Shown here: piece by piece, positions 13,099 through 23,595 of the stretch
Layout of the letters: each line of letters opens with the position of its first letter
Position numbering within the stretch: position 1 is the first letter of the stretch
Source: Parus major
Lineage: Eukaryota; Chordata; Aves; Passeriformes; Paridae
Reading direction: 5' to 3'
NCBI RefSeq assembly: GCF_001522545.3
Contig: NC_031770.1
Coordinates: 86,281,594-86,345,593, forward strand
DNA: 64,000 nucleotides
Notes under the pieces: generated by a model
The model's input: the letters and a program-made list of their open reading frames with translations, nothing else
Databases searched by the model: none
What the model was told of the DNA's origin: nothing
Translations under genes and position numbers: made by a program

Positions 13099-14608
13099 AT
13101 GTTTCTAAATATTTGGAACACCATTTTCCTGAAAACTCCCTGCACACCTGGAACCGGTACTTACCTGGAAAGGCAATGAATAAAAACTACTAGTGAATCT
13201 CATTCAAAGCTTTTATGATATTTTCTATTGTTTACTGTAAAGTAGCAAAATGGGAATCTTGAGGAAACAAAGTCATCTAACCTTTTCTAATCTTGTTTGT
13301 ACTGTAATACACCATCTGTACTGCAGTGCACACAAGCACACTGACCGCGTGGCCAGTAAATACTATTTTTCCTCTGTTGTAGGAACAAAGTGCACAGCAA
13401 CTTTTTGCTTAGCTGCTGTTCGTTAGGAGTCAAAATGTCCACTTAATCTTTAAAATTTCCCTGCCATTTATTAACTAATATATCAATTTGACAAAAGTAT
13501 AGAGGTCAGAAAAGCATACAGAGATATTTATTCATGTCTATATATTAGTTTGTTGGGTGAATTTGGGGAAAAGGGAAAAGGTTACTGTAGAAGAATATGT
13601 ATATGGTCTGTTCCCTTATTAATAAGGATTTCTCTGTTTTAGGATCTAGCTCTCAAGGACTACTAGGACAAGCAAATAAAATGTATTTGCCAAATATCTC
13701 AGAATTCAAAAATATGCTAGCATTTGTATCAGTGACTGTCATCCGATAGAGTGAAAAATACATTACTTTTATAAAAGACCAGCAACTGATATCATGAACT
13801 ATATCTTTCTTCTTTCCTTTAATCCTTTGAAATGAAAATATATGAATTTTCCTTTTCCTCTTTTCTTTGAATCAGACCAAGATATGACAGTCAATTTACC
13901 TGCCAGCCTCTATGAAATATAAGTAAATAGTAACTTACCTGTCATGTAATGAATTGAACCACATTCCACATTGTTTTGTAGAATTTTTGGTGTAGACTTT
14001 TTGATGGTTAAAAGTATACTGCATCACATTAATGCTATTCAGGGTCTGTATTAAGAGTTTTGCATGCAGAAGTCATTGGAGATTCTTTTGAAATACATAT
14101 CCTAGCACTAGTTAGATAAAACAAACAAGTAGCCACACTACTGCATGAAAATAAAAACTTACCTACTAACTCACAAGCAATCTCTCTAAACTGTTCTGAG
14201 GCCCAGTCAGTAAATAATTTTGAAGGGTGTTAATACATTGTTTAGAAAAAGCACCTAACAAGAAGCACATACAAATTAAGTGAAACAGCTCACAACCATT
14301 CATATAAGCTTATAAATTTTAAGATCCCCCTTACCAGTCCTTCTGTCCTTTTTATTTACCATGCAGGCACCAAAATAAAAACAAAACCTCTTTCAATAAG
14401 CTATTAAACTCTATGTTTTGAAAGAGCCTTAAATAGCAATACTTTTCATTTGTATCTTCATATAGGAAGAAGTGTTCAGACAGAGACTCTGACAGTAAGA
14501 CACGGATAAAACTGTACCTCCAGTGGGCAGGGAATTGAATTCTGGGTTAGGCAAAATTAAACTGAGTTCCATTTTATATCCATGTGTAGTCATGTCTTTG
14601 ATTCTTTA
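13099..14608. other. AT-rich sequence, no gene or repeat recognised
   Basis: Nothing supported on either strand between the polypurine tract and the next CR1. Confidence 0.55.
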
Positions 14609-14845
14609 GGAGAGGGGCAGGTATCAGTCTCTTCATTCCCGTGACCATGACAAGACTCAAGGAAACAGCTTGAAGCTGAGAGGGGAGGTTTAGGCTGGAG
14701 ATCAGGACATTTTTCACCCAGAGAGTATTTAAGTACTTGAAATGACTTCCCAGGGAAGTGGTCACAGCACCAAATCTGTCTGACTTTAAGAAGTGTCTGG
14801 ACAATGGGTACCTTCCAACTCAGCATATTCTATGATTCTATTCTA
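14609..14845 (+). mobile_element. CR1: CR1 LINE 3' end
   Basis: Plus-strand CR1 tail. It begins with AGGAGAGGGGCAGG text and continues through 'CACCCAGAGAGTATTTAAG' and 'CCCAGGGAAGTGGTCACAGC'. It ends in CCTTCCAACTCAGCATATTC followed by the octamer-type tail TATGATTCTATTCT at 14830-14845. About 50 bp normally found between the 'GGACAAT' segment and the final 'CTTCCAACTCAGC' segment is missing at about 14803, a clean internal deletion. Only 3' untranslated sequence remains, and the open frames on the opposite strand are shadows. Confidence 0.95.
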
Positions 14846-16070
14846 CTTCTTGATTAGCACTCTTTCTCATCTCTATGCATCATTCCTTTTACGCGAAGAT
14901 TTGTGCGACTAGTACAGCTTGTGGCAAGCATACAGATCTTGCTATCAAGGCAGAATGTGTGCAAACTGAATCCAGAAAAATTAGGTCAATAGTGCTCCCA
15001 AGTTTCACAGTGGACAGAAAAATAGAACCTGGACAACTGTTAAGGCTATATTTAGAAAGCTAAGAAACCCATGTGAACATACTGTCTCTGAATAAATCAA
15101 TACCAACTATCCTTTTTTTAGTCCAGGTTTAAAATGTTTAGCTTTCCCTTTATCGCTGTATCATCTGCAATACCACAGAAAATTACTCATATGAAAATTC
15201 ACATATCTCTCTCTATACATATTCATAAAGGTTTTAAGTTTTCAACATATGCACATCTCCTAAGTATCCTTTCTGTGATGATCAATTTGACCTCATTAAG
15301 GTCAGAGTAATTGCACTACAAGGATGAACAGCAGTCAGTAGTCAGGCTAAGTTAAGTAATGTGGGATGAGAGAGACCTGTTTGAAGTCCAGGAAACAGTG
15401 TCAGCTCCCAGAAGTCAAATCTGTTTGAGTCAGTGAGCAGTCTTCTGTCACCTTGCATTTTTCCTCTGCACTATCTATGCTTATCTTATCTTTCTTTTTC
15501 TTTCTTTGATAGATATGTGTATATGCACTGGCCATTCACTTTTATTTCACTCTGATTGCCCCAAGGGTCTCTATTAAAAAGAACCTCCGTTACCCCAGGG
15601 GGTAATACACCTTCAAGGGGTGGGCATATTAATTACAAAGGCATGTAAACAAATAGTGACGTGCTCCTTGCACTGGGAGGAGAAGGCAAAATGCATTCCA
15701 ATTCATGCCTTAGATAAATGATATCCTGCATGTATATTATCAGCTAACATGTTAAAAAAATCCAGGAAACAAACTGTCTTGAAAATATGTATTTTCCACT
15801 TCATAAGTAAAACAAGAATGTGAATCATTAGGAAAAGATCTCGAGGATCTGCCAATATGTACAAGTCCATAAATGTATTTTCTTATAAAATCTAGTATAA
15901 ATATATCACTTCGCACTAAGAGACATCGTTTCTTGCTGGTGATACCATCTAATTATTTCTCCACAAATCTCTCTAGACTCGTATATTACTTGTGCAGACT
16001 TTGTACTTAGCTTTATACTCATTGTAGCACAATACTAAATTATTCTCTGTAGCCAGGACAGTTATGTGCT
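14846..16070. other. No gene or repeat recognised
   Basis: A 62-codon open frame at 14875-15063 begins just after the CR1 tail. It is more balanced in composition than most frames here but matches no protein I know and has no visible splice or promoter context. The rest is ordinary AT-rich spacer. Confidence 0.5.
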
Positions 16071-16490
16071 TGTGGTGGGCTGACCCCATCTGGTAGCTAA
16101 ACTTCCATCCTGTCACTGGTTATGCTACTCCCATAGGAAGAGGGAGAGAGCCAGAACAGCAAAAGTGAGGCAAAAACAGTTTAGCAGATTAAGCAAAGAC
16201 AAATATGGAAGCAAAGAAAAATAAGGAATTAATTCACTGTTTAGCATCTGCAGGCATATGCTCAGCCTATTCTAGGAAACCAGCACCTTAGCATGGGTGA
16301 AATGACTTGGTTAGACAAGCAGTACAATCATGAACATACCACCTTTCTCTTCTTTCCATGAGCTTGATTATATGTGGTTGTACTTGAGCACAATGTCACG
16401 TGATATGGAATATCCCTTTGACCCTGCATATCAGTTCCAGTTCTCCCTCCTAAAACCTTGCCTACGTGCTGGGGAAGGTGGGGACTTGGC
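16071..16490 (-). mobile_element. Solo LTR, avian ERVL-like (decayed)
   Basis: The plus strand opens TGTGGTGGGCTGACC, the reverse complement of the CCACCACA-type 3' terminus common to several bird LTR families. Farther in, 16395-16422 carries 'GTCACGTGATATGGAATATC', a strongly conserved phrase of these LTRs, followed by a C/T-rich stretch and a 'GTGCTGGGGAAGGTGGGG' segment. The element therefore reads on the minus strand with its U5 end at 16071. The 5' limit near 16490 is approximate. No internal gag/pol sequence flanks it, so it is most likely a solo LTR left by recombination. The ERVL class assignment is inference from memory. Confidence 0.7.
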
Positions 16491-16800
16491 ACCCAGCCAG
16501 GTACAAAACAGTGGGAGGGACACTGAGGAAACTTCAGGCCTGGGCATTAGGCCCATCCCTGGGCACAGTCTGAGGACAGGCTCAGCTTGAGCTAAAGAGT
16601 GAGCCCAGCTCAGCAGGGCCCATGGCCAGACAGGGCAGGGCTGTGGGGCTGGAGGCCAGCCCTGCTACAGCTTCACTGGACCCATCAGCTGATAGCCTCA
16701 GGGGCTGATGTGGGGTCCTGGTGTGGGCAGTGAGGGGAGGCACTGAACAGGGACACAGTGTCCTAGCACTGCTCTTGAGGCCCTAACTAAAGTTGTCTGT
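16491..16800. other. GC-rich unexplained segment between two LTRs
   Basis: A roughly 300-bp island of GC-rich sequence (many CAGGGC, GGGCTG and CCCAGC words) lies between two minus-strand LTRs. I cannot assign it to a family. It could be an additional LTR portion, internal retroviral remnant or independent repeat. It contributes the C-terminal third of a 217-codon minus-strand open frame (16698-17351) that crosses into AT-rich DNA and then the LTR, so the frame is not a gene. Confidence 0.5.
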
Positions 16801-17044
16801 GTGGGTGATTTCACTCTTTTGCTAATTATTTCAATCACAATCTGAAGAAAATATCTTTTTCTTTTATTATCAAATGTGCTGCCTTGTGTTAAAGCTGCCT
16901 TTTCTTTTGTCACAGAGCTGCCATAAATGATTTTTTTGCCTGAATTTGAAATCAGTGTAATTCTGGAAATACATATGATATTAGGTATTTTATATGTTAT
17001 ATATTCTGCTTTACCTACATCTTTTATAGTACATCTAGTGTGTT
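16801..17044. other. AT-rich spacer between GC-rich segment and LTR
   Basis: A short AT-rich spacer with no recognisable feature. A minus-strand frame stays open across it, which is mildly unusual but not evidence of coding. Confidence 0.5.
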
Positions 17045-17526
17045 TGTGATGGGTTAATGCTGTCTGGCTGACAAATTCCCTCTCAGCCACTCTCTCACTC
17101 TCTATCCTCACAAGGGCAGGAGAGAAAATGAGATGAAAAAGCTCTGAGTTCACATAAAGACATGGAGGTTGCTTGCCAGCTGCTGTCACAGGCAAACAAG
17201 ATTTGACTTGGGGGTCTTCCCACATGCTTAAGAGGAATTTCTGCTCCAGTGCCTGGAGCACTACTTCCCAGATTTCTTCTCTCACTTTGGTGTTGCCTCT
17301 TTTTTTTCCCCTCATTCTTTTCATTTCCGTTGTCCCTCCACTATCTAACATTTTTTGCCCATTTTTTATTGTGTTTTCCTGAAAATGTACTTTTTATTGT
17401 GTTTCCACTACCCCCTCATCTGTGGGCTCAGCTGTGTCCTGTGGTGGGTGGGTTGGTTTGAACCACCCATGTCCAGCATGGGGTAGTCCCAGGCTCCACT
17501 GACATCGTCTTGCTACGCTCTCTACA
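17045..17526 (-). mobile_element. Solo LTR, avian ERVL-like, internally deleted
   Basis: The plus strand opens TGTGATGGGTTAATGCTGTC, followed by 'CTCTCTCACTCTCTATCCTC', 'GGAGAGAAAATGAGATG' and 'CAAGATTTGACTTGGGG'. This matches in order, reverse-complemented, the 3' half of the LTR at 20054-20793. After 17213 the order jumps to 'TTTCTGCTCCAGTGCCTGGA' and a T/C-rich stretch, so the central 'GGAGCAG..TTCATG' repeats present in the 20054 copy are deleted. The element ends near TACA at 17526, giving TG...CA termini. I could not see a matching target-site duplication. The minus strand is the sense orientation. Confidence 0.75.
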
Positions 17527-20053
17527 CTGGCTAGAGTTTCATTTAACTTCCCATTAAAGACTTTTTAAGTAGAGAGTGTAAGAATATTGTTTGAAAAAAT
17601 ATTAAACCAAATAGTTTTTACTGAATTTCAGAATGAAAAGATGATAAGGGAGTAAAAAAGAACATCTATTATGTTTCCTGGATACTAACATTATTCTTGT
17701 CATTCTCACATTCATCATAATTTTTGCCTCAATGTCTCAACAGACATCACAGAAATACAAAGGCACATAAGCCTAGCTCATAGCTGTAGTATGCACATAC
17801 AGAATAAATACCTGACAGAAGGTTAAAGAACAGAGAAGGAATTGAAACTATGAAAACTTAAAAACTGATTGCCAAAGAACCAAGGTCAGTAATTTTTCAA
17901 CAAAAATAACTACATATTCTTTCCCCTGAGATGTCTTTTACTTCTCTAAGTTGTAAAAACATTTTTTTATTTCTCTCACTGTACTCTGCATCTACTTTAT
18001 CTTTCTAAGCCTGAAAACAATACATTTTTTCTATCCTAAGAAATAGGATAGAAAAATATATAGGAGCTGTCATATAGGAGCTTTGCTGTTCCCAAACACT
18101 GGATAGCATCCTACTGCTCGTAAGTCAGTGGGAATGCTACTACTTCTCATTCATAAAATCTAATTCTATCTTGTAACCATCTAGATGCCTAATGCTTGGT
18201 GACATACTTTGGTATATTTTCTTTTCCTTAGTTCTTTCTTTTCTATACAAATATATTTTCTTCTTTACACAACTGTGACATCAATGCAGTTGTGCTTCAG
18301 TCTCTCTTGCATACTTGCAGTCTTTCACAATACATTCTGTGATGGTTTTAGTAGTAAAACAAATAAATAAACTAATTATTTTTGGATCTAAACACTGTGA
18401 GAAAGACCCTTGAATTATTTTAATTTGGTGAATTCTTTGCAACAAACTCATTCATTAAAGACTTGATTAATAAAAGAGGGAATTTTAAATCTTTATCAAT
18501 AAATGCATCAGCAGGAAATAAAATACATAGGTATTTAATAAAGAGAATAACCAACTTTAGATCACATTTTTCACTCAGATAAGACTGAAAAAATATTACA
18601 AAATTATTAGTTTGCTGTTTTTCAAAGTAATTTTGTTACTATTCCTCTTGGGAACTTCTTATGGAGGAAGAGAAATACTCCGACCTAGAAATACTGGATA
18701 CGATGAAAGAGAGAAAGAGGACAAATTCCTCTCCACAACAAAATATACTTCCTCCTCAACTAAATATACTAAAATGATAAAAAATTACTAACAAAAGAAA
18801 CAGTTTAAAGGCATGAAAGTGAATTACCAAACCAGAGAAGATTATTTTCCCCAGAAGTAATTTTTCTTATGGCTATAATACCAACTTCAAGAAATTATTA
18901 GAACATGCATTTATAGATAGTATAAACAGGCAATTAATAAATATAATTTTTAATAGCATTTATATCATATTATCACTCACTTGTTAGCAGCTAGAACAAG
19001 AGAACTAAAAAGAAGAGGTATTCAACTGTATACATCAGTGCTATATATGAGAGAACACAGTATGCCTCTATTTTCTAATGTGTGTCAGAAAGGAAAAGCA
19101 AAGATGCATTGTCACTCCCTCCTGCAAACACACAGGCACACATAAAAGAAAGGCAACCCATGCAGTCACTTAAAGTGGCCTAGAAACAGCTAATTTTAGC
19201 AGCCTATACAATTTGCATAAATTGGGATCACAGATGCAAGATATTTAGTTTCATCCAGGGCTGTGTGGCTGTGTCAAACTCAAAACACAATGATATATAT
19301 TATCAAATAACTTACAACAACAATTATGGATTATTCTGTTGATGTAAATTAACACTTGAGAATAAAACCATTGCAAGTACCAGATGCAACCAACAGAGAA
19401 AACAAACATAATCATATTTAGGTTGAGCATTAGATTTAGATTTGTCCATAAAAATACTGTGATCTGTTGCTAGTAGGAGACCACATCTGTGCTTCTGAGT
19501 TTACTCTTTAATGTATGCACACCACAAGAATGTTTTCTGCTTTTCAGTTCTGTTTTTTATAATGAATGGTACTTTGACTTCATAATAAAAAACACCATGA
19601 AATTTTCAGAGATGTATTGAACATAATATATGTAAGAAAACATGGAAAACAAAGTAGAAAGCTATTGTACAGTTCCACTGGAATACCAATCCCTGTTATG
19701 GAATAGCCTTTTACTCTGTCAAGCACTGATCACTCTAAGTGGGAGTCATTTTCTATGAAGATGATGTGATAGTAAAGAAAGGAAGTGATACAGGTCTCTG
19801 AGAGACATTGAGCCCCATATATCTTGTTCCTTGCAAATTGGCTATTTAATAATGGAGATTCTTAACTGAGAAGTGCTGCTTTATAAAACCACTTTGATTT
19901 ATTTTGTATTGCTGCAAAGCCAAAGCAGATATGACATTGGCTGAATAGGTAGTACACAGATTTATATCTGACATGTCAGCTTTACTCTACAGACTTATGA
20001 TTATACTTTTGTACACTCTAAAGACTTCTCACAGTCCTTAGGCAGTGTCCATA
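17527..20053. other. AT-rich sequence, no gene recognised
   Basis: About 2.5 kb separating two inverted copies of the same LTR family. It is AT-rich and holds a 12-bp inverted repeat at 18026-18056. I see no gag, pol or env remnant, so the pair are independent insertions, not the ends of one provirus. Confidence 0.55.
18026..18056. repeat. 12-bp inverted repeat, 7-nt loop
   Basis: TTTTTCTATCCT (18026-18037) is followed by seven bases and the exact reverse complement AGGATAGAAAAA (18045-18056). It is AT-rich and could be chance or a short inversion remnant. Confidence 0.85.
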
Positions 20054-20793
20054 TGTACTTGGTTTAGGTAGCAAAGTTTGATAGGAGGGGGTGCTCTGCA
20101 GGTCACTTCCATGAGAAGACATGAGAAAACTGATGGAGGTTGTTCCACTGCAGCCCAGGAGGTTCCTGGTGGAACTGATAGCCACCTGCAGCCCAGGGAG
20201 AAGCTCATACTGGAGCAGAAGGATATTCCCAAAGGAAGGTTCGATCCTGTGAAGAGCCTGCAAAGGAGAAGGCTCCTGGCAGAACCTGTGGCACTATGGA
20301 AAGGAGACTGAGCTGGAGCAGTTCATGAGGAACCACAGCCTGTGGCAGGGACGGACACTGGAGAAGTTCATGAACGACTGTATCCCATGGGTGAAACCCC
20401 AAAATAATCAGAGTGTGAGGTGAAAGAAGTAAGATAATGTGTTAAGAGCTGACCACAATCCCCCACTCCTCATCTACACATGCCATTCAGATGGGAGTAG
20501 GCAGTGAAATCAGAAGGGAAGTTGAGCATGGTCAGAAGGAAGGGGTAGGAGAAAGATGCTTTTAATATTTAGGTTTATTTCTTCATTATCCTATTTGGAT
20601 TAAATGGAAATAAATGAATTTCCCTAAACTGAGTTATATTTTCTTGTGACAGTAACTGGTATGTGTTCTTCATCCTTATCTTGATGCACAAACTTTTCAT
20701 CATATTTTCTCCCCCTCTCCTGTTAAGAAGAGGCAATGATAGAGTGGATTGGTGAGCACCTGGAGGCCAATGAAGTCAACAAAACACACCACA
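20054..20793 (+). mobile_element. Solo LTR, avian ERVL-like, near full length (740 bp)
   Basis: Begins TGTACTTGGTTTAGGTAGCA and ends ACACACCACA, giving TG...CA termini. The middle has repeated units of the type 'CTGGAGCAG..TTCATGAGGAAC..' and 'CTGGAGAAGTTCATGAACGA' (about 20205-20380), a hallmark of this LTR family. A canonical AATAAA lies at 20609-20614, followed by U5-like sequence that matches, inverted, the copy at 17045-17526. No internal retroviral genes flank it, so it is a solo LTR. I checked for a 5-bp target-site duplication and found none that is exact. Small open frames on both strands inside it (20018-20402) are not genes. Confidence 0.85.
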
Positions 20794-22249
20794 ATAACTG
20801 AAAAGTTTTGTTGTTATGGTAACTACCATTCTGCCTCCTTTTTGTACTTCTTAATAAGCTTTGTTATAAGAATAAATTAATTAAGAATATGTTTACTCGC
20901 AAGTAATTTGCTCAGCTCAGATGAAAACAGAAGTAAGGCTCTCAGTTATTGCAAAACATTGTACATGTAAAAATAGATCATAATACAGTTTGGCTAAAAA
21001 GTGAGCTAAGAAAGGCTAAGAAGCTGAAAAATCTAAATGTACTGTTCTTTTTTTCTCAAAGCAACGATGAGAATATCCATGTATCTAAGAGAACTACAGA
21101 ACGGATGTAATTTTAGATATTGTTTTGCATGTGGATCACAAATTACAGAACTGTGTTTTCAAGAGTTCAGAATCCATAAAGTAGGTATAATTTAAAAGTA
21201 ATTCTTAGAATTACCATTTAAGTAACTGAGATGCAAATGATTTACAAAATTGCTCAGTACATAGAGATCTCATTTTGTAAATTTGTCCATGTTCCAAAGC
21301 TCCTTCTAAAAATAAGAATAAGCAATAGTGGTCTTTTAAGCCCAACTGATCTGTGTAGCCACAGATTCTATTCTGCCTTATACTTTTTCCTGAAAATAAA
21401 GCAGATTTTTCTGGAGCCAATAAAGTATTGTTTCTAAAGATTTGCAGTGGTTGTATGTCTTGCCCCAGGAACTGATCTAAAAAGCAAAGGACCACAATCA
21501 TGTGGAAGGCCCAAGGCAGACAATTCTGGCTCCCCTTGAAATAAACTGAAGGAGTAAAGGCAGAAAAAGTGGACAGCATATTTTTAATAAGACCTTAGGT
21601 GCAGAACTGCTGGCAAGGAATAAATCAAGTAGTTCTCAAGGCAAGGACAATTCTGTGTTAAACTGTTTATTCTGTTTTTAAGCAAGTCACAGATCATTAA
21701 AAAGTTGAATACTCCATTAGAACTAATCAAAATTATTATACTATAAACCAGAAATAAATTCTGCTATATTAGGTATAAAAAACCTACAAAAAAAGGCATA
21801 AAGGTCTGGAATAGCAGGAATTAAACCTAGGCACACTATTCACAAAAAACAGTTGTGGGTTCTTTTTCCTAGGCCCAACACATTTGTCTTGTCAAAGACT
21901 TAAATCTGCTATCTTTCTATCTCTGATGATATTCTTTTTCCATTACTAGCAGATTCTGTGCAGCCCCATAATGGTCTTAGTAACATTGTGTGGAACACCT
22001 CATAAAAATCACTGCCTAAGTATCTGAACTCATTTCTTTTCTGAGACAGAACATGAATCTGCACATTGTGCATCCCTTTTAGAACTTGCTTCTTTTCAGA
22101 AAAAAATCAGAGTGAATTGCTTTGCAAGACATAATTACTTTTCTTTGGTGTCAGAGTCTGAAACATTATAGTTTATGACTTAAACATTTTCATGAAAGAC
22201 TTTTGCCTATTATAGCAGAACTGTGTTACAAAAGCTGCACAGAAGACCC
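20794..22249. other. No gene or repeat recognised
   Basis: AT-rich spacer. The 122-codon minus-strand open frame at 21211-21579 has no recognisable domain and overlaps another frame on the opposite strand; I take it as chance. Confidence 0.5.
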
Positions 22250-22668
22250 CCACACCCTGAATAGGTGTTGTGGGTGAGGCCCTACACAGTTGGCTGATCA
22301 AGGTAAGATAAAACTCAGGGCTGGGGACACTGAGGAAGCACAAGCTTCTGGGAGGAGATGACAGCCCCAGGGCTATCAGCTGCCAGGCTGGAGCAGACCT
22401 GCACCCAAGGCTGGGGGCAGAGAGGCTTTGGGGGTGTTGGAAAAGCCTCTGGCCAGAGCCCCCATCCTCTGCTGTGCAGAGGGGCCCAGCTGAGGGACTC
22501 TTCATCCCGGGAAAAGCTTATCCACAGCAGAGGAGGTGGCACAGCCCACCAAAGGCTCCCAAAGGGTCCCCAGACCCTGCACCAGAGCACCAGAGAGGAT
22601 CTAACAAATCCTTCATGTTGCCAGGGACAGTGTCAAATGGGCCCTCTGCTAGGGAGGAGTATATTAAA

Positions 22669-22705
22669 TATTAATTTAAATATTAATTTAAATATTAATA
22701 TTAAT
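22669..22705. repeat. 12-bp AT-only tandem repeat, about 3 copies
   Basis: The unit TATTAATTTAAA occurs at 22669 and 22681 exactly, followed by a third, degenerate copy at 22693. It is a pure A/T island inside an otherwise GC-rich element. Confidence 0.9.
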
Positions 22706-22875
22706 CCTTGGAATTCTTTACATTCTTTGGCATGGCATGGTGCGGTGGCGCTGCAAGGCAGCAAAGGGGACCCTCACCAGCAAGAAGCCCAGATGGAGGG
22801 GAGCAAGGAGACAGCACTGGACCCTGGGATGGGGGAGATGCTTCCACATAACCCCTGTCGCTCTCCTCCTATCCT

Positions 22876-22900
22876 CCCACTCCCACTCCCACTCCCACAC
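22876..22900. repeat. (CCCACT)n microsatellite
   Basis: Four consecutive CCCACT-type hexamers running into CACACACA, within the pyrimidine-rich stretch ahead of the poly-A signal. Confidence 0.9.
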
Positions 22901-23035
22901 ACACTTCTTTCTCTATTTCTTTCTTTTTCTCATTTCTCTTTCTTTGTCTATGCCTGTTTTACTATTAAATAAAATACATCAATTTTTTGGCACCAACATT
23001 GGTTTTAATCTCATTTTTGGGTATATTTTGAACCT

Positions 23036-23595
23036 TCTAAGTTTTTTATGGTTTATGCAGAGAGACTTTGTTTTCTTTGCCTTTCTGGGTTTTTTTGGGC
23101 AATGTCACTTAAAAAGCAATTAATCTCACTTAATTTTAGCCATATAGGTTAGGTGCTATGGTACATAGTACATAGATTAGGTACATTGATAGGTATCTGG
23201 CTTGCAAGAGCTGTCTATGATCTTTTTTTCCCAGAGATGTGCGTCTCTCCGTACTGATTATGATGAGATCCTGGATGGCTAGTTTAGATTAGATGCCTAC
23301 ATTTTAAAAATTGAAGAGACAGAGAGATTATTTTCCCTCTTTCCACCATAAAGGTGCTTTATGTAGTAGTGTTATCGCAGTGATTTACAAGAATATAAAA
23401 AATACCTTTCAACTTTACCTACCTTTGAACCACATATGCAATTACATGAAAAGTTAGCTAATGCATTACCAAATCTGAGCAAGTATATCCTGAATTTAAA
23501 ATGGATTTATGACTGGGGTCCTTGCTTCTGTCAACTGCATTCTTTCACCTTCTTGTAATCTTTAGTTGTAAGAGATATTTCTTGCAGATATCACA
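23036..23595. other. No gene or repeat recognised
   Basis: Short AT-rich spacer between the LTR-like block and the long CR1. Confidence 0.5.

Larger units (their letters stand above)
22250..23035 (+). mobile_element. LTR-like retroelement fragment with poly-A signal (probable)
   Basis: A GC-rich block (22310-22600), a 12-bp AT tandem array (22669-22705), a second GC-rich block (22735-22860), a CCCACT array and a long T/C tract lead to a canonical AATAAA at 22968-22973. After that comes 'TTTTGGCACCAACATTGG', which resembles the U5 start of some bird retroviral LTRs. The order (unique 3' sequence, pyrimidine tract, poly-A signal, short U5) fits an LTR on the plus strand, but I could not define its termini. 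The 204-codon frame at 22358-22972 runs through all of these unlike segments and is not a credible protein. Confidence 0.5.

Noticed and set aside
12779..13147. 122-codon Ser/Phe/Leu-rich minus-strand frame
   Set aside because: Product of the polypurine tract read from the opposite strand.
20238..20250. GGTTCGATCC resembling a tRNA B box
   Set aside because: It lies inside the LTR at 20054-20793 as part of its repeated GGAGCAG-type text; no cloverleaf.
17045..20793. Possible provirus bounded by two LTRs
   Set aside because: The LTRs are in opposite orientations and no gag, pol or env remnant lies between them, so they are independent solo LTRs.
22358..22972. 204-codon plus-strand frame
   Set aside because: Runs through GC-rich, AT-array, hexamer and pyrimidine blocks up to the poly-A signal of an LTR-like element; not a coherent protein and no homology recognised.
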